From assembly GCA_027080125.1 (NCBI GenBank), contig JALWSW010000132.1, forward strand, positions 1 through 19,205: a stretch of 19,205 nt of DNA, given 5' to 3'. Every line of letters starts with the position of its first letter. Position 1 is the stretch's first letter. The position numbers and the translations under genes are program-made. Below the pieces are notes generated by a model. That model was not told the origin of the DNA. It saw nothing but the letters and a program-made list of their open reading frames with translations, and did not search any database. This DNA is from Campylobacterales bacterium (GTDB lineage: Bacteria; Campylobacterota_A; Desulfurellia; JAADFJ01). Positions 6,946 to 14,243 of this stretch are shown here, one piece after another.

Positions 6946-7740
6946 TCAATTATGCGGCGGCAAGCTGCAATTGTCTGTTTCAAAATTACAACTGTCGGTT
7001 TGATTCAATTTTAATTCATCCAGCATCTTGATATCAGAAACACTGTTTTTCTTAAACAGATTTTCTGATATCTGTCTTTCTCCGACAAGTAACCTGATAT
7101 TTTTATCTTTTAGCACCAGTACAGGCACGCTTTTAATACCGCTGTTCATAAGAAAGCCTTTTGCCCGACTGAGTTTTACCATTCTGACGGTCCTTACGAG
7201 CGTTTTATCGTTTTTTATTTTCCTTATGATATTTTCGCAATGGGGGCATTTGAGAGTGTATATCAATGTTTTGCCTGGCAAGGGATGCCAAACCGGTATA
7301 TATAGCATTCTGCTTATCAGCAATAATCCTACAAAACCGGAAACAGCCAGATAAAAAACAATTTTAGAGCTTCTTTTTCTAAAAAATCGCATAATAAACA
7401 GCAGGCTTATTACAATTGCAATTCCTACGCAAACGATGCAGAGAAGATGAATGTAAAACAGTTGAAAGCCAAGTAAAGCACCCTCAAAAGTAAATGCCAA
7501 AGAAACTGCAAAATCGATTAGATCTTCTCCCCTTCTGTAGAAAGATGCGATCAATAAAAAGGAAAACAGAGCAATTCCAATAACTACAAACGGCATGCTG
7601 CCAAAAGGGGTAATCTCGTTAACTATCAGGCATCCGCTGGCTTTGCATATCGGTGATGATACAACAATGCCGTATAAATCGCTTGTGCTGAGAATTAAAC
7701 CTGCAACCGAAATCAGCCTGAATATTACCTTTTCTTTCAT
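6946..7740 (-). CDS. VKOR-family disulfide oxidoreductase with C-terminal thioredoxin-like domain
   Basis: Predicted inner-membrane protein of 264 residues. The N-terminal half has hydrophobic segments at about 7-28, 47-67, 76-96 and 99-117, with the cysteine layout of bacterial vitamin K epoxide reductase homologues: a loop pair Cys32/Cys37 before the second segment and a CxxC (Cys101/Cys104) in the fourth. Bacterial VKORs pass electrons from newly formed disulfides to quinone, replacing DsbB. A fifth hydrophobic segment (about 126-148) leads to a short thioredoxin-like domain with the active-site motif CPHC (165-168) and a cis-proline motif SVPVLVL (Pro206). Fused VKOR-Trx proteins are known, for example in cyanobacteria. 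The tail carries two further cysteines (251, 258). No Shine-Dalgarno precedes the ATG; see the promoter at 7751-7779. Family call is from motif pattern only. Confidence 0.78.
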   Translation of the reverse strand: MKEKVIFRLISVAGLILSTSDLYGIVVSSPICKASGCLIVNEITPFGSMPFVVIGIALFSFLLIASFYRRGEDLIDFAVSLAFTFEGALLGFQLFYIHLLCIVCVGIAIVISLLFIMRFFRKRSSKIVFYLAVSGFVGLLLISRMLYIPVWHPLPGKTLIYTLKCPHCENIIRKIKNDKTLVRTVRMVKLSRAKGFLMNSGIKSVPVLVLKDKNIRLLVGERQISENLFKKNSVSDIKMLDELKLNQTDSCNFETDNCSLPPHN

Positions 7741-7750
7741 AACGGGCGTA

Positions 7751-7779
7751 AATTTAGCACAACCGAACCGATTTGTCCA
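7751..7779 (-). promoter_or_regulatory. Predicted promoter of the VKOR gene, near-leaderless
   Basis: Minus strand TGGACA (7774-7779), 17-base spacer, TAAATT (7751-7756). The expected start of transcription is near 7744, only about four bases before the ATG (7740), and there is no Shine-Dalgarno. Confidence 0.45.
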
Positions 7780-7782
7780 CTA

Positions 7783-7810
7783 AAAGCCGGCTATTTCAAA
7801 TAACGGCTTT
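7783..7810. repeat. Inverted repeat between the two divergent -35 boxes
   Basis: AAAGCCG (7783-7789) is mirrored by CGGCTTT (7804-7810), with a smaller palindrome TATTTCAAATA (7792-7802) between them. It lies between the predicted -35 of the VKOR gene (7774-7779) and that of corA (7818-7823), where a shared operator could sit. Because it lies upstream of both predicted starts it would act as DNA, not RNA. Confidence 0.5.
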
Positions 7811-7817
7811 GCTTTTA

Positions 7818-7845
7818 TTGAACTTATGGTTTTTTATGTTAAACT
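7818..7845 (+). promoter_or_regulatory. Predicted promoter of the corA-like gene, near-leaderless
   Basis: TTGAAC (7818-7823), 16-base spacer, TAAACT (7840-7845). Transcription would start near 7852, with the tandem ATG ATG at 7855-7860 immediately after. No Shine-Dalgarno precedes the start codon. Confidence 0.4.
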
Positions 7846-7854
7846 TGCACTATT

Positions 7855-8796
7855 ATGATGAATAAAGAAAAAACAAAACATATCTTATCGGGCAAGTTGA
7901 GGAAACGCAATCGATTTTCTTGGAATCATATAGAAAATCCGTCCTATGATGAGATCGATGCTATCTGTTCGGAATACGGTATTCCGGATGATTTTATAAG
8001 AGATCCACTCGATAAGGATGAGCGCTCAAGAATAGAGATAGAGAACGATTCTCCTCTGATAATAATCAGAGTTCCATTGAAAAACAGAGATGCGGAGATT
8101 CCGTTCGTAACCGTTCCCTTGGGCATTGTGCTGCCCAAAAAGGGCAATACGGTTTTGACTGTTTCGGGGGATGAGTCTTTGGTAAAGCATATTATCAAGA
8201 TCAGGCAAAGAAATTGTGAGGATGATTCCGCCCTGCATTTTGTTTTTAATTTGCTATATAAAATAGCCATTCTTTATCTAAGCGATCTTAAATCTATTAA
8301 CGGTTTGATTTCCGAATATGAAAACCATCTGCGCAAATCAATGAGGAATCAGGAACTTATAAGACTGTTTAATCTGGAAAAAAGCCTCGTCTATTTTACA
8401 ACATCGTTGAAATCAAACGAGATGATGCTTGAGAAGATCAGAGCTGTAAGACAATACAGAAATATATTAAGTGATGATGATGATCTTGAGATACTTGATG
8501 ACATTATTATTGAATATAAGCAGGCTCTTGAAACATCAATGATATACAGTAACGTCTTAAGCGGTATGATGGATGCCTTTGCTTCGGTAATCTCAAACAA
8601 TCTCAACCAGGTGATGAAATTTTTGACATCATTTGCAATAGTTTTGACAATTCCGATTATGCTGAGCGGTTTTTATGGGATGAACGTAGCGTTGCCTTTG
8701 CAGCGTAATCCGCACGCCTTTTCTTTGCTTATGCTGTCTTCGCTTATTTTATCCGGCTTGACAGCAATGATATTTGTATGGAAAAAATGGTTTTGA
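7855..8796 (+). CDS. corA: CorA-family magnesium/divalent cation transport protein
   Basis: Predicted pentameric inner-membrane channel for Mg2+ or related divalent cations, 313 residues. The family's diagnostic YGMN motif is at residues 274-277, at the end of the first of two C-terminal membrane segments (about 254-274 and 288-308). The large N-terminal part is cytoplasmic, with an alpha/beta domain followed by long helices (about 150-250) that form the funnel. The protein ends in the usual short basic tail (KKWF). In the GMN-following loop the residues are VALPLQRNPH, without the acidic cluster seen in many classic CorA proteins, so ion preference is uncertain. The ATG at 7855 is followed directly by another at 7858; either may be used, and neither has a Shine-Dalgarno. 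Confidence 0.88.
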   Translation: MMNKEKTKHILSGKLRKRNRFSWNHIENPSYDEIDAICSEYGIPDDFIRDPLDKDERSRIEIENDSPLIIIRVPLKNRDAEIPFVTVPLGIVLPKKGNTVLTVSGDESLVKHIIKIRQRNCEDDSALHFVFNLLYKIAILYLSDLKSINGLISEYENHLRKSMRNQELIRLFNLEKSLVYFTTSLKSNEMMLEKIRAVRQYRNILSDDDDLEILDDIIIEYKQALETSMIYSNVLSGMMDAFASVISNNLNQVMKFLTSFAIVLTIPIMLSGFYGMNVALPLQRNPHAFSLLMLSSLILSGLTAMIFVWKKWF

Positions 8797-8824
8797 CAAG
8801 GATAGAATAACCTGCCAAAACCAT
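8787..8824. terminator. Bidirectional intrinsic terminator between corA and secF
   Basis: ATGGTTTTG (8787-8795) pairs perfectly with CAAAACCAT (8816-8824), a 9-bp stem with a 20-base loop. On the minus strand the stem is followed by TTTTTT, a good terminator for yajC-secD-secF. On the plus strand it is followed by CGGTTTTTATACTTTATTTT, so it can also end the corA transcript. The corA stop codon lies at the base of the loop. Confidence 0.7.
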
Positions 8825-8842
8825 CGGTTTTTATACTTTATT

Positions 8843-9871
8843 TTATACTTTATAAGCAATCTTTTTGGAGCTCCGTCTTTTACCGGCTGAGGAAGTCTGT
8901 TTTTTCTGCGGTTTCTGTTCTTTTTTCTCCTGCTGATTCGGTGCCTCTTTATTATTTGTAACGGTATTACTTTCTATATAGGAATTTTTCTTAAACATCA
9001 ACAAAACAGGGCTTGCTATATATATGGATGAGTATGTTCCGCTGATAATTCCTATCAATAGAGCAAACGAAAAGCCGTGTATTACGCTTCCGCCGAAGAA
9101 AAACAGCACGATTATAACAAGCAACGTTGTTCCTGAGGTGAGAATCGTCCTGCTTAAGGTTTCATTTATTGCCCTGTTGATAATCTTATCAAAGGTGATT
9201 TTTCTTTTTGAAAGCCGGATGTTTTCTCTGATTCTGTCATAAACGACGATGGTATCATTGAGCGAATATCCGATGATAGTCAGGATTGCCGCCAGAATCT
9301 GGAGAGTGAACTGAAAATCGAATATTGCAACAAATGCAAGGGTTACAAGAACATCATGGATTAATGCTATAATTGCTCCTATTGCGAAGCGGAATCGGAA
9401 TCTTACGCTCACATAAATCAGAATTGCAATTGTTGCGATAATAATCGAAAGAATAGCTTTACTTTTTAACGTTTTACCAAATTTAGGACCTATTGAGTTA
9501 ACGGATCTGAGATCTATTCTATTTCCGGGAAAATCCTTTTTTATTTTAGCAAGCATATCGGAAGCAATACTTTTGGATTGCGTATTTTCAACAATTTTAT
9601 TTACATATATGACATACTCATTTGAATTTCCGATTGTTTGAACATCAGGCGAACGGTATAATGCCTCAATGCTGCTTCTGAGCTTGTTTATCTTTATCGG
9701 TTTCTCAAATTTTATTCTTACCTCGGTTCCTCCTTTGAACTCAATGCCGTAATTCAATCCGAACAACGCCATATATACAAGTCCCGCAACTATTACAACT
9801 GCAGATACAAGAAGCGCTATTTTTCTTTTTCCTACAAAATCGATATTTACATCAGGTTTTATAAACTGCAT
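8843..9871 (-). CDS. secF: Protein translocase subunit SecF with basic C-terminal tail
   Basis: Partner of SecD in the SecDF complex, which uses the proton motive force to pull secreted proteins through SecYEG at the periplasmic side. It has six membrane segments, a first periplasmic loop beginning YGIEFKGGTEVRIKF (41-55), and the conserved segment SLNDTIVVYDRIREN (203-217) in the core of the channel. Residues after about 295 form a hydrophilic tail of some 47 residues with about 12 Lys/Arg against 4 Glu, ending KRRSSKKIAYKV; this is longer and more basic than in standard SecF. An AAAGGAAA Shine-Dalgarno precedes the ATG. It is the last gene of yajC-secD-secF, 12 bases after secD. Confidence 0.95.
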   Translation of the reverse strand: MQFIKPDVNIDFVGKRKIALLVSAVVIVAGLVYMALFGLNYGIEFKGGTEVRIKFEKPIKINKLRSSIEALYRSPDVQTIGNSNEYVIYVNKIVENTQSKSIASDMLAKIKKDFPGNRIDLRSVNSIGPKFGKTLKSKAILSIIIATIAILIYVSVRFRFRFAIGAIIALIHDVLVTLAFVAIFDFQFTLQILAAILTIIGYSLNDTIVVYDRIRENIRLSKRKITFDKIINRAINETLSRTILTSGTTLLVIIVLFFFGGSVIHGFSFALLIGIISGTYSSIYIASPVLLMFKKNSYIESNTVTNNKEAPNQQEKKEQKPQKKQTSSAGKRRSSKKIAYKV

Positions 9872-9883
9872 ACAAATTTCCTT

Positions 9884-11461
9884 TTAAATACTTATTTTCT
9901 TTTTTACTCCACCGGCATAGATAAGATCGAAAATCAATCTTGTTACTATAACGGCGGTAAACATGCTTGCGATAATTCCGATACTCATTGTTACCGCAAA
10001 ACCTTTTATCGGTCCGGTTCCGAACTGATACAATATCAAAGCGGTAATCAGGGTTGTTATATTTGCATCAAGTATCGTAACGGTGGCTCTCTTGTATCCG
10101 GCTTCAATGGCTGAAAGTACGCCTCGTCCCACACGTATCTCCTCTCTTATCCGCTCATAGATGAGCACGTTTGCATCCACAGCCATACCGATTGTAAGAA
10201 CGATGCCGGCTATACCCGGAAGTGTAAGGGTTGCCTTGAACAGTGCAAGTGCTCCGAAGATAATAACAATATTCAGAAGTAGCGCTATATTGGCAACTAT
10301 TCCCGAGATATTGTAGTATAAAATCATAAAGATAATCACAAGCGCAAAACCAAGAAGCACCGATATGAGTCCTTGATGTATCGAATCAGCCCCAAGCGAC
10401 GGACCGATCTGAGTTTTCTCGTCGATGGTGATTTTTGCCGGAAGCGACCCGCTTCTTAAAACTATAGCCAAATCGTGAGCCTGCTTTGTTGTAAACGAAC
10501 CTGTTATCTGTCCGCGTCCTCCCCCTATACGTTCCTGAATAACCGGAGCGGAATAGACAATACCATCCATGACAATTGCAAGTTTTTTGCCTACATGAGA
10601 GCCTGTAAAATCAGCAAATATAGTTGCTCCCTCCGAGTTCAAGGTAAATGCGACATAAGGCTGATTCAGCGACCCGCCAAATCTCACAGCAGCACTTTTT
10701 ATCATTGTTCCGTCGATGATAGCTTCTTTTTTTACGACAATGGGGGTTTTTGTCACATCTCCGGTGGCCGGGTCAATATGCTGCTCATAAAGAAGGATAT
10801 CGTCGGCAGGCAATTTTCCGCTGAGAGCATCGGAAAGTTTTACACTATCATCAACAAGATGAAGCTCCAGCTTTGCAGTTTTTCCTATAAGGCTGATTGC
10901 TCTTTGTGTATTTTTTAATCCCGGCAGATCCACGGTTATCTGATTGTCGCCTGACTTTACTATGGTAGGTTCGGTGACTCCAAACTGGTCGATTCTGTTT
11001 CTGATAATTTCTATGCTTTGCTCGACAGCCTGTTTTTTGATTGCCAAAGCCCTTTTCGGCTTTATCGTCAAAACGATCGTTTTCGCATTCTTATTGTTGA
11101 GCGTGTAATCGGTGAGATTATTGAGAAAATTTACCGCTTTCTGATTATCTTGCGGGTCAAGAAGGGTTACGGTAATGGTTCCTCCTTTTGCCTCGATTTT
11201 CTCATATCCCAATTTTTGCTTTGGAAACTCTCTTTTAAGCGCCTGAACGGTTTGATTTACAACCGCATGCACCGCATCTTCGGTGTGAACGCTCAAAACA
11301 AGATGCACGCCTCCTTTCAGATCCAAACCCAAGCGCAATGATTTTTTAGGAAGATGGAGCATATTTGCATAATCTTTTGAAATAAAGTTTGGAAGCGCGT
11401 AAACCAGAAAAACAAGAGTTATGGCTGCTACAACAGCAAGCCTGATTCTCAAACTTTTCAT
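9884..11461 (-). CDS. secD: Protein translocase subunit SecD
   Basis: Large SecDF subunit, 525 residues. The N-terminal membrane segment (about 5-22) is followed by LGLDLKGGVHLVLSV, the family's first conserved block, and a large periplasmic P1 domain (about 50-355). The C-terminal part has five more membrane segments, with GMAVDANVLIYERIREE at 425-441 carrying the conserved Asp429 proposed to take part in proton movement. The size is typical of bacteria with separate SecD and SecF. The ATG lies four bases after the yajC stop, with AAGGCG nine or so bases upstream. The order yajC-secD-secF is conserved widely, and co-transcription is very likely. Confidence 0.96.
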   Translation of the reverse strand: MKSLRIRLAVVAAITLVFLVYALPNFISKDYANMLHLPKKSLRLGLDLKGGVHLVLSVHTEDAVHAVVNQTVQALKREFPKQKLGYEKIEAKGGTITVTLLDPQDNQKAVNFLNNLTDYTLNNKNAKTIVLTIKPKRALAIKKQAVEQSIEIIRNRIDQFGVTEPTIVKSGDNQITVDLPGLKNTQRAISLIGKTAKLELHLVDDSVKLSDALSGKLPADDILLYEQHIDPATGDVTKTPIVVKKEAIIDGTMIKSAAVRFGGSLNQPYVAFTLNSEGATIFADFTGSHVGKKLAIVMDGIVYSAPVIQERIGGGRGQITGSFTTKQAHDLAIVLRSGSLPAKITIDEKTQIGPSLGADSIHQGLISVLLGFALVIIFMILYYNISGIVANIALLLNIVIIFGALALFKATLTLPGIAGIVLTIGMAVDANVLIYERIREEIRVGRGVLSAIEAGYKRATVTILDANITTLITALILYQFGTGPIKGFAVTMSIGIIASMFTAVIVTRLIFDLIYAGGVKKKISI

Positions 11462-11465
11462 TTAT

Positions 11466-11753
11466 TCATCGCCTTACCGCGATATTATCTTTGGTTATTT
11501 TTATAATTACCCCTTTGGCTATTTCAACATCAACAGTATCCTGATCGGTTTTTGAGATTTCTCCGTATATCCCGCTGCTGGTGATAATTTTGTCACCTTT
11601 TTTTAACGATTCTATCAGCGCTTTATGACGTTTTCTCTGCTTCTGCTGTGGTAGTATCAGCAATACATAAAAGATTGCAAACATCAATATTAATGGCAAA
11701 AAAGAACCTAACACCGAACTTGTCTGTGTTGCCCCCAATAGATATAAATGCAT
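11466..11753 (-). CDS. yajC: Preprotein translocase accessory subunit YajC
   Basis: Small single-pass membrane protein associated with SecDF, 95 residues. One hydrophobic segment (about residues 15-36, ending in LLILPQQKQRKRHK) is followed by the conserved cytoplasmic block with SLKKGDKIITSSGIYGEI, the family signature, and a final strand IIKITKDNIAVRR. I start it at ATG 11753, which has GGAGG five bases upstream. An in-frame TTG at 11765 lies inside that Shine-Dalgarno and would add four residues, so I rejected it. First gene of the sec operon, behind a strong promoter. Confidence 0.93.
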   Translation of the reverse strand: MHLYLLGATQTSSVLGSFLPLILMFAIFYVLLILPQQKQRKRHKALIESLKKGDKIITSSGIYGEISKTDQDTVDVEIAKGVIIKITKDNIAVRR

Positions 11754-11783
11754 TAAAACCTCCAATTTTTTAATAACCAGCCC

Positions 11784-11811
11784 ATTATAACAATTGAGAT
11801 ACCTATTTCAA
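11784..11811 (-). promoter_or_regulatory. Predicted sigma70 promoter of yajC-secD-secF
   Basis: Minus strand TTGAAA (11806-11811), 16-base spacer and a perfect TATAAT (11784-11789). Transcription would begin near 11777, giving a leader of about 24 bases that contains the GGAGG of yajC. Confidence 0.65.
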
Positions 11812-11909
11812 GTGCAATATTATTAATGATATCGGCTTTGCTTATTGTAATTTGACACCTGCTTCCTATATATCCTATTATATAAGTATCTCTGCTTTCC
11901 CGGTTATTA

Positions 11910-11932
11910 CGCTTGAGTTTTAACATTGCGAG
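11910..11932. repeat. Second copy of the CGCTTGA-TTTTAACAT-TGCGAG motif
   Basis: CGCTTGAGTTTTAACAT (11910-11926) followed directly by TGCGAG (11927-11932) matches 2267-2283 plus 2291-2296 at 22 of 23 positions; the other copy has seven extra bases (GCAACAT) in between. Both copies lie in divergent intergenic regions. Downstream here, GCGACGAGGAAAT again recalls the common intergenic palindrome, but no clear hairpin has survived. Confidence 0.55.
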
Positions 11933-12056
11933 AAACTTTAGCGACGAGGAAATAGTTTTTGCCATATATTTGTCATAAAAGCTGCGAAAATAAAAAACGA
12001 TGTTTACAGTCATCAAGCTGATTTTTTAAATATGAATATAAAAATGAAAAACGGTA

Positions 12057-12085
12057 TTGACAAAGCAAAAGTGATGCATTATTAT
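12057..12085 (+). promoter_or_regulatory. Predicted sigma70 promoter of tRNA-fMet
   Basis: TTGACA (12057-12062), a 17-base spacer and TATTAT (12080-12085), eleven of twelve consensus positions. Transcription would start near 12092, seven bases before the mature tRNA 5' end. No terminator is seen between the tRNA and carA, so this promoter may also drive carA-lpxC and the genes behind. Confidence 0.7.
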
Positions 12086-12098
12086 GCTTTCGAATTGA

Positions 12099-12175
<77 letters not shown>

Positions 12176-12228
12176 ACAAAGTTAGGAAAGTCAATGATAT
12201 TATCGTTTTGTCCCGTAAGAATTTAGGT

Positions 12229-13350
12229 ATGGAAATCAAGAGCGCTTATCTTGTGCTGGAGGACGGAAGCTTTTTCTGCGGACGTTCTTTTGGTGCATCC
12301 GGAACATCTGAGGGAGAGGTTGTTTTCAACACGGCTATGAGCGGTTATCAGGAGATTCTCACCGATCCGTCGTATTGCGGTCAGATTGTTGTTATGACGG
12401 CTCCTGAGATTGGCAATGTAGGTGTAAATCCTGAGGATATGGAATCGGGCAAGGTATGGCTTTCCGGTTTTGTAGTTCATAATGCAAATGATATACCAAG
12501 CAACTACAGAGCCTCAGGCTCTCTGAGCGATTTTCTTAAGCAACAAGGAGTAGTTGCGCTTTCCGGGATAGATACAAGAGCATTGACAAAAAAGCTGAGA
12601 AGTTTCGGAACTATGAGGGCAGTTATAACAGATAGCCAGTCCGATATCGAGTTGTTGAGAAAAAAAGCCAGAGATGTTGTTCCGATAGAGCGCAAGGATC
12701 TTGTAGATTCGGTTACATCAGAAAAATCATATCATTGGACAGAGGGTTTGTGGGAAAAAAAGAGCCGTTCTTTCAAAAAGGCTAAAACTTCAGGCAGACC
12801 CAAATTGGCTGTGTTGGATTTTGGTGTAAAGCGGAATATATTGAGATATCTCGTTGCAACTGGCTTTGATGTGTGGGTTGTTCCGGCATATAATTTTGAT
12901 GAGTTTGAGAAGATAAACCCGGATGCGATGTTTTTGTCAAATGGTCCGGGTGATCCTGCAAGTGTGAAAAAGGAACTGATAGAATTTATAAGGGAGAAAG
13001 CCGAGAGGCTTCCTACTCTTGGCATCTGTTTGGGCAATCAGTTGCTTGCAATAGCCTTTGGATACAAAACTTATCGGTTAAAATTCGGTCATCACGGCGC
13101 TAACCAGCCTGTTTTTCACAATATTAAGGAGTCTGTCAGAATAACCAGCCAGAATCATAATTTTGCCGTGGATATTGCAAAAGAGAATAGTTTGTTTAAA
13201 ATAGTGGAAAGAAACTTGAATGACGGAACGGCTGAGTCGATAAAACATAGGAGCTTGCCGATTTTGGGAGTTCAGTATCATCCTGAAGCATCTCCTGGTC
13301 CTCATGATGCAGAAGAGCTTTTTGCAGATTTTAAAAAGATGGTGGTGTAG
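12229..13350 (+). CDS. carA: Carbamoyl-phosphate synthase small (glutaminase) subunit CarA
   Basis: Hydrolyses glutamine and passes ammonia to CarB for carbamoyl phosphate, the precursor of pyrimidines and arginine. The 373-residue product begins MEIKSAYLVLEDGSFFCG, the usual CarA N-terminus, and has the N-terminal domain landmarks TAMSGYQEILTDPSYCGQ and GNVGVNPED. The class I glutamine amidotransferase domain covers about 185-370: DFGVKRNILR, SNGPGDP, catalytic Cys267 in GICLGNQLLAI, and His351/Glu353 in QYHPEASPGPHD. Most CarA proteins have His where this one has Asn in GICLGNQ. I chose ATG 12229 rather than an in-frame TTG at 12208, because the latter has no Shine-Dalgarno and adds residues not seen in the family. 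The gene lies 53 bases after tRNA-fMet; carB is not in the window. Confidence 0.95.
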   Translation: MEIKSAYLVLEDGSFFCGRSFGASGTSEGEVVFNTAMSGYQEILTDPSYCGQIVVMTAPEIGNVGVNPEDMESGKVWLSGFVVHNANDIPSNYRASGSLSDFLKQQGVVALSGIDTRALTKKLRSFGTMRAVITDSQSDIELLRKKARDVVPIERKDLVDSVTSEKSYHWTEGLWEKKSRSFKKAKTSGRPKLAVLDFGVKRNILRYLVATGFDVWVVPAYNFDEFEKINPDAMFLSNGPGDPASVKKELIEFIREKAERLPTLGICLGNQLLAIAFGYKTYRLKFGHHGANQPVFHNIKESVRITSQNHNFAVDIAKENSLFKIVERNLNDGTAESIKHRSLPILGVQYHPEASPGPHDAEELFADFKKMVV

Positions 13351-13352
13351 AT

Positions 13353-14243
13353 ATGCCAATGCTACAGAAAACGATAAAGAAAACGACATCGGTGAAGGGT
13401 ATTACTCTTCACTCCGGAAAGATAGCCGCAATAGAGCTGATTCCTGCTTCTGTGGGTACTGGTATTGTGTTTATACGCAATGACAAACATATTAGAGCAA
13501 GCTGGAATAATGTTGTTGATACCTCAATGGCTACAACTTTGGGTGAAGGTGATAAGCGAATAGCTACAGTCGAGCATCTTCTTTCGGCAATATCCGGTCT
13601 TGGTATATCCAATCTCTTTATACGTGTTAACGGTCCTGAAATTCCTATAATGGATGGAAGCGCCGCTTCATTTATTTATATGATTTCTGAAACCGGGGTG
13701 CGTTCTCAGGGTGTTCCGAGAAAAACCATTAAAATAAAAAATAAAGTGGAGGTCAAAGAGGATGGAAAATGGGCGGCTTTTGTGCCGTCTGATAGTAAAA
13801 GAATTACATATGCTATTAGCTTTAACCATCCTAAAATCGGTTTTCAGAAGCTTTCGCTGAAATTTGACCGCCAGCGATATATAAAGGAAATAAGCAGGGC
13901 AAGAACGTTCGGCTTTCTCAGGGATATGGAATATCTTAAAGCTAATAATCTGGCTTTGGGTGGGTCGTTGGATAATGCAATTGTACTTGATGATTACAGA
14001 ATAATGAATGAAGACGGACTGCGTTATCCTGATGAGTTTGTGCGTCACAAGATGCTTGATGCGGTTGGCGATATTTCGCTTGCCGGAGTGGATATCATAG
14101 GACATTATATTGCTTATAAGTCAGGTCATACCCTTAATAATCGTTTGCTCAGAAAACTGTTTTCAACCGAAAAAAGCTGGGAATGGGTAAGCGCGCCTGA
14201 GGAAAAGGTCGAAAGGATTGACGAGGCGGTTGAAGCAATCTGA
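13353..14243 (+). CDS. lpxC: UDP-3-O-acyl-N-acetylglucosamine deacetylase LpxC
   Basis: Zinc enzyme of the committed step in lipid A synthesis, in the cytoplasm at the inner membrane; it implies an LPS-bearing outer membrane. The 296-residue sequence shows KGITLHSGK (15-23), the catalytic and zinc-binding pair Glu74/His75 in VEHLLSAI, MDGSAASFI (100-108), GFLRDMEYLKANNLALGGSLDNA (187-209), the zinc ligands His232 and Asp236 in RHKMLDAVGD, and His259 in SGHTLNN. Length is close to the usual ~300. The ATG is two bases after the carA stop with GGTGGTG upstream. A second in-frame ATG at 13359 is possible. The 3' end overlaps the next gene by 26 bases. Confidence 0.95.
   Translation: MPMLQKTIKKTTSVKGITLHSGKIAAIELIPASVGTGIVFIRNDKHIRASWNNVVDTSMATTLGEGDKRIATVEHLLSAISGLGISNLFIRVNGPEIPIMDGSAASFIYMISETGVRSQGVPRKTIKIKNKVEVKEDGKWAAFVPSDSKRITYAISFNHPKIGFQKLSLKFDRQRYIKEISRARTFGFLRDMEYLKANNLALGGSLDNAIVLDDYRIMNEDGLRYPDEFVRHKMLDAVGDISLAGVDIIGHYIAYKSGHTLNNRLLRKLFSTEKSWEWVSAPEEKVERIDEAVEAI

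Larger units (their letters stand above)
11754..12098. other. Divergent intergenic region between yajC and tRNA-fMet
   Basis: These 345 bases hold the yajC promoter (11784-11811, minus), a short copy of the repeat motif (11910-11932) and the tRNA promoter (12057-12085, plus). An 87-codon frame on the minus strand (11753-12016) ends in TAATG at the yajC start, but it contains the yajC promoter, lacks a Shine-Dalgarno and resembles no known family, so I treat it as non-coding. Confidence 0.6.

Noticed and set aside
6920..6949. TTGACA at the end of the VKOR gene as a promoter for ccdA
   Set aside because: No acceptable -10 hexamer at 16-18 bases; the TATAAT present is only 9 bases away. The 12-base palindrome AAATTATAATTT at 6927-6938 is simple AT-rich sequence.
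10475..10918. 147-codon plus-strand frame inside secD
   Set aside because: Antisense to the conserved SecD periplasmic domain; no motifs of its own.
11753..12016. 87-codon minus-strand frame ending in TAATG at the yajC start
   Set aside because: The stop/start overlap looked like coupling, but the frame contains a strong promoter for yajC and the repeat motif, and has no Shine-Dalgarno or recognisable family.
12208..12228. Upstream TTG start for carA
   Set aside because: No Shine-Dalgarno and it adds residues outside the CarA family's N-terminus.
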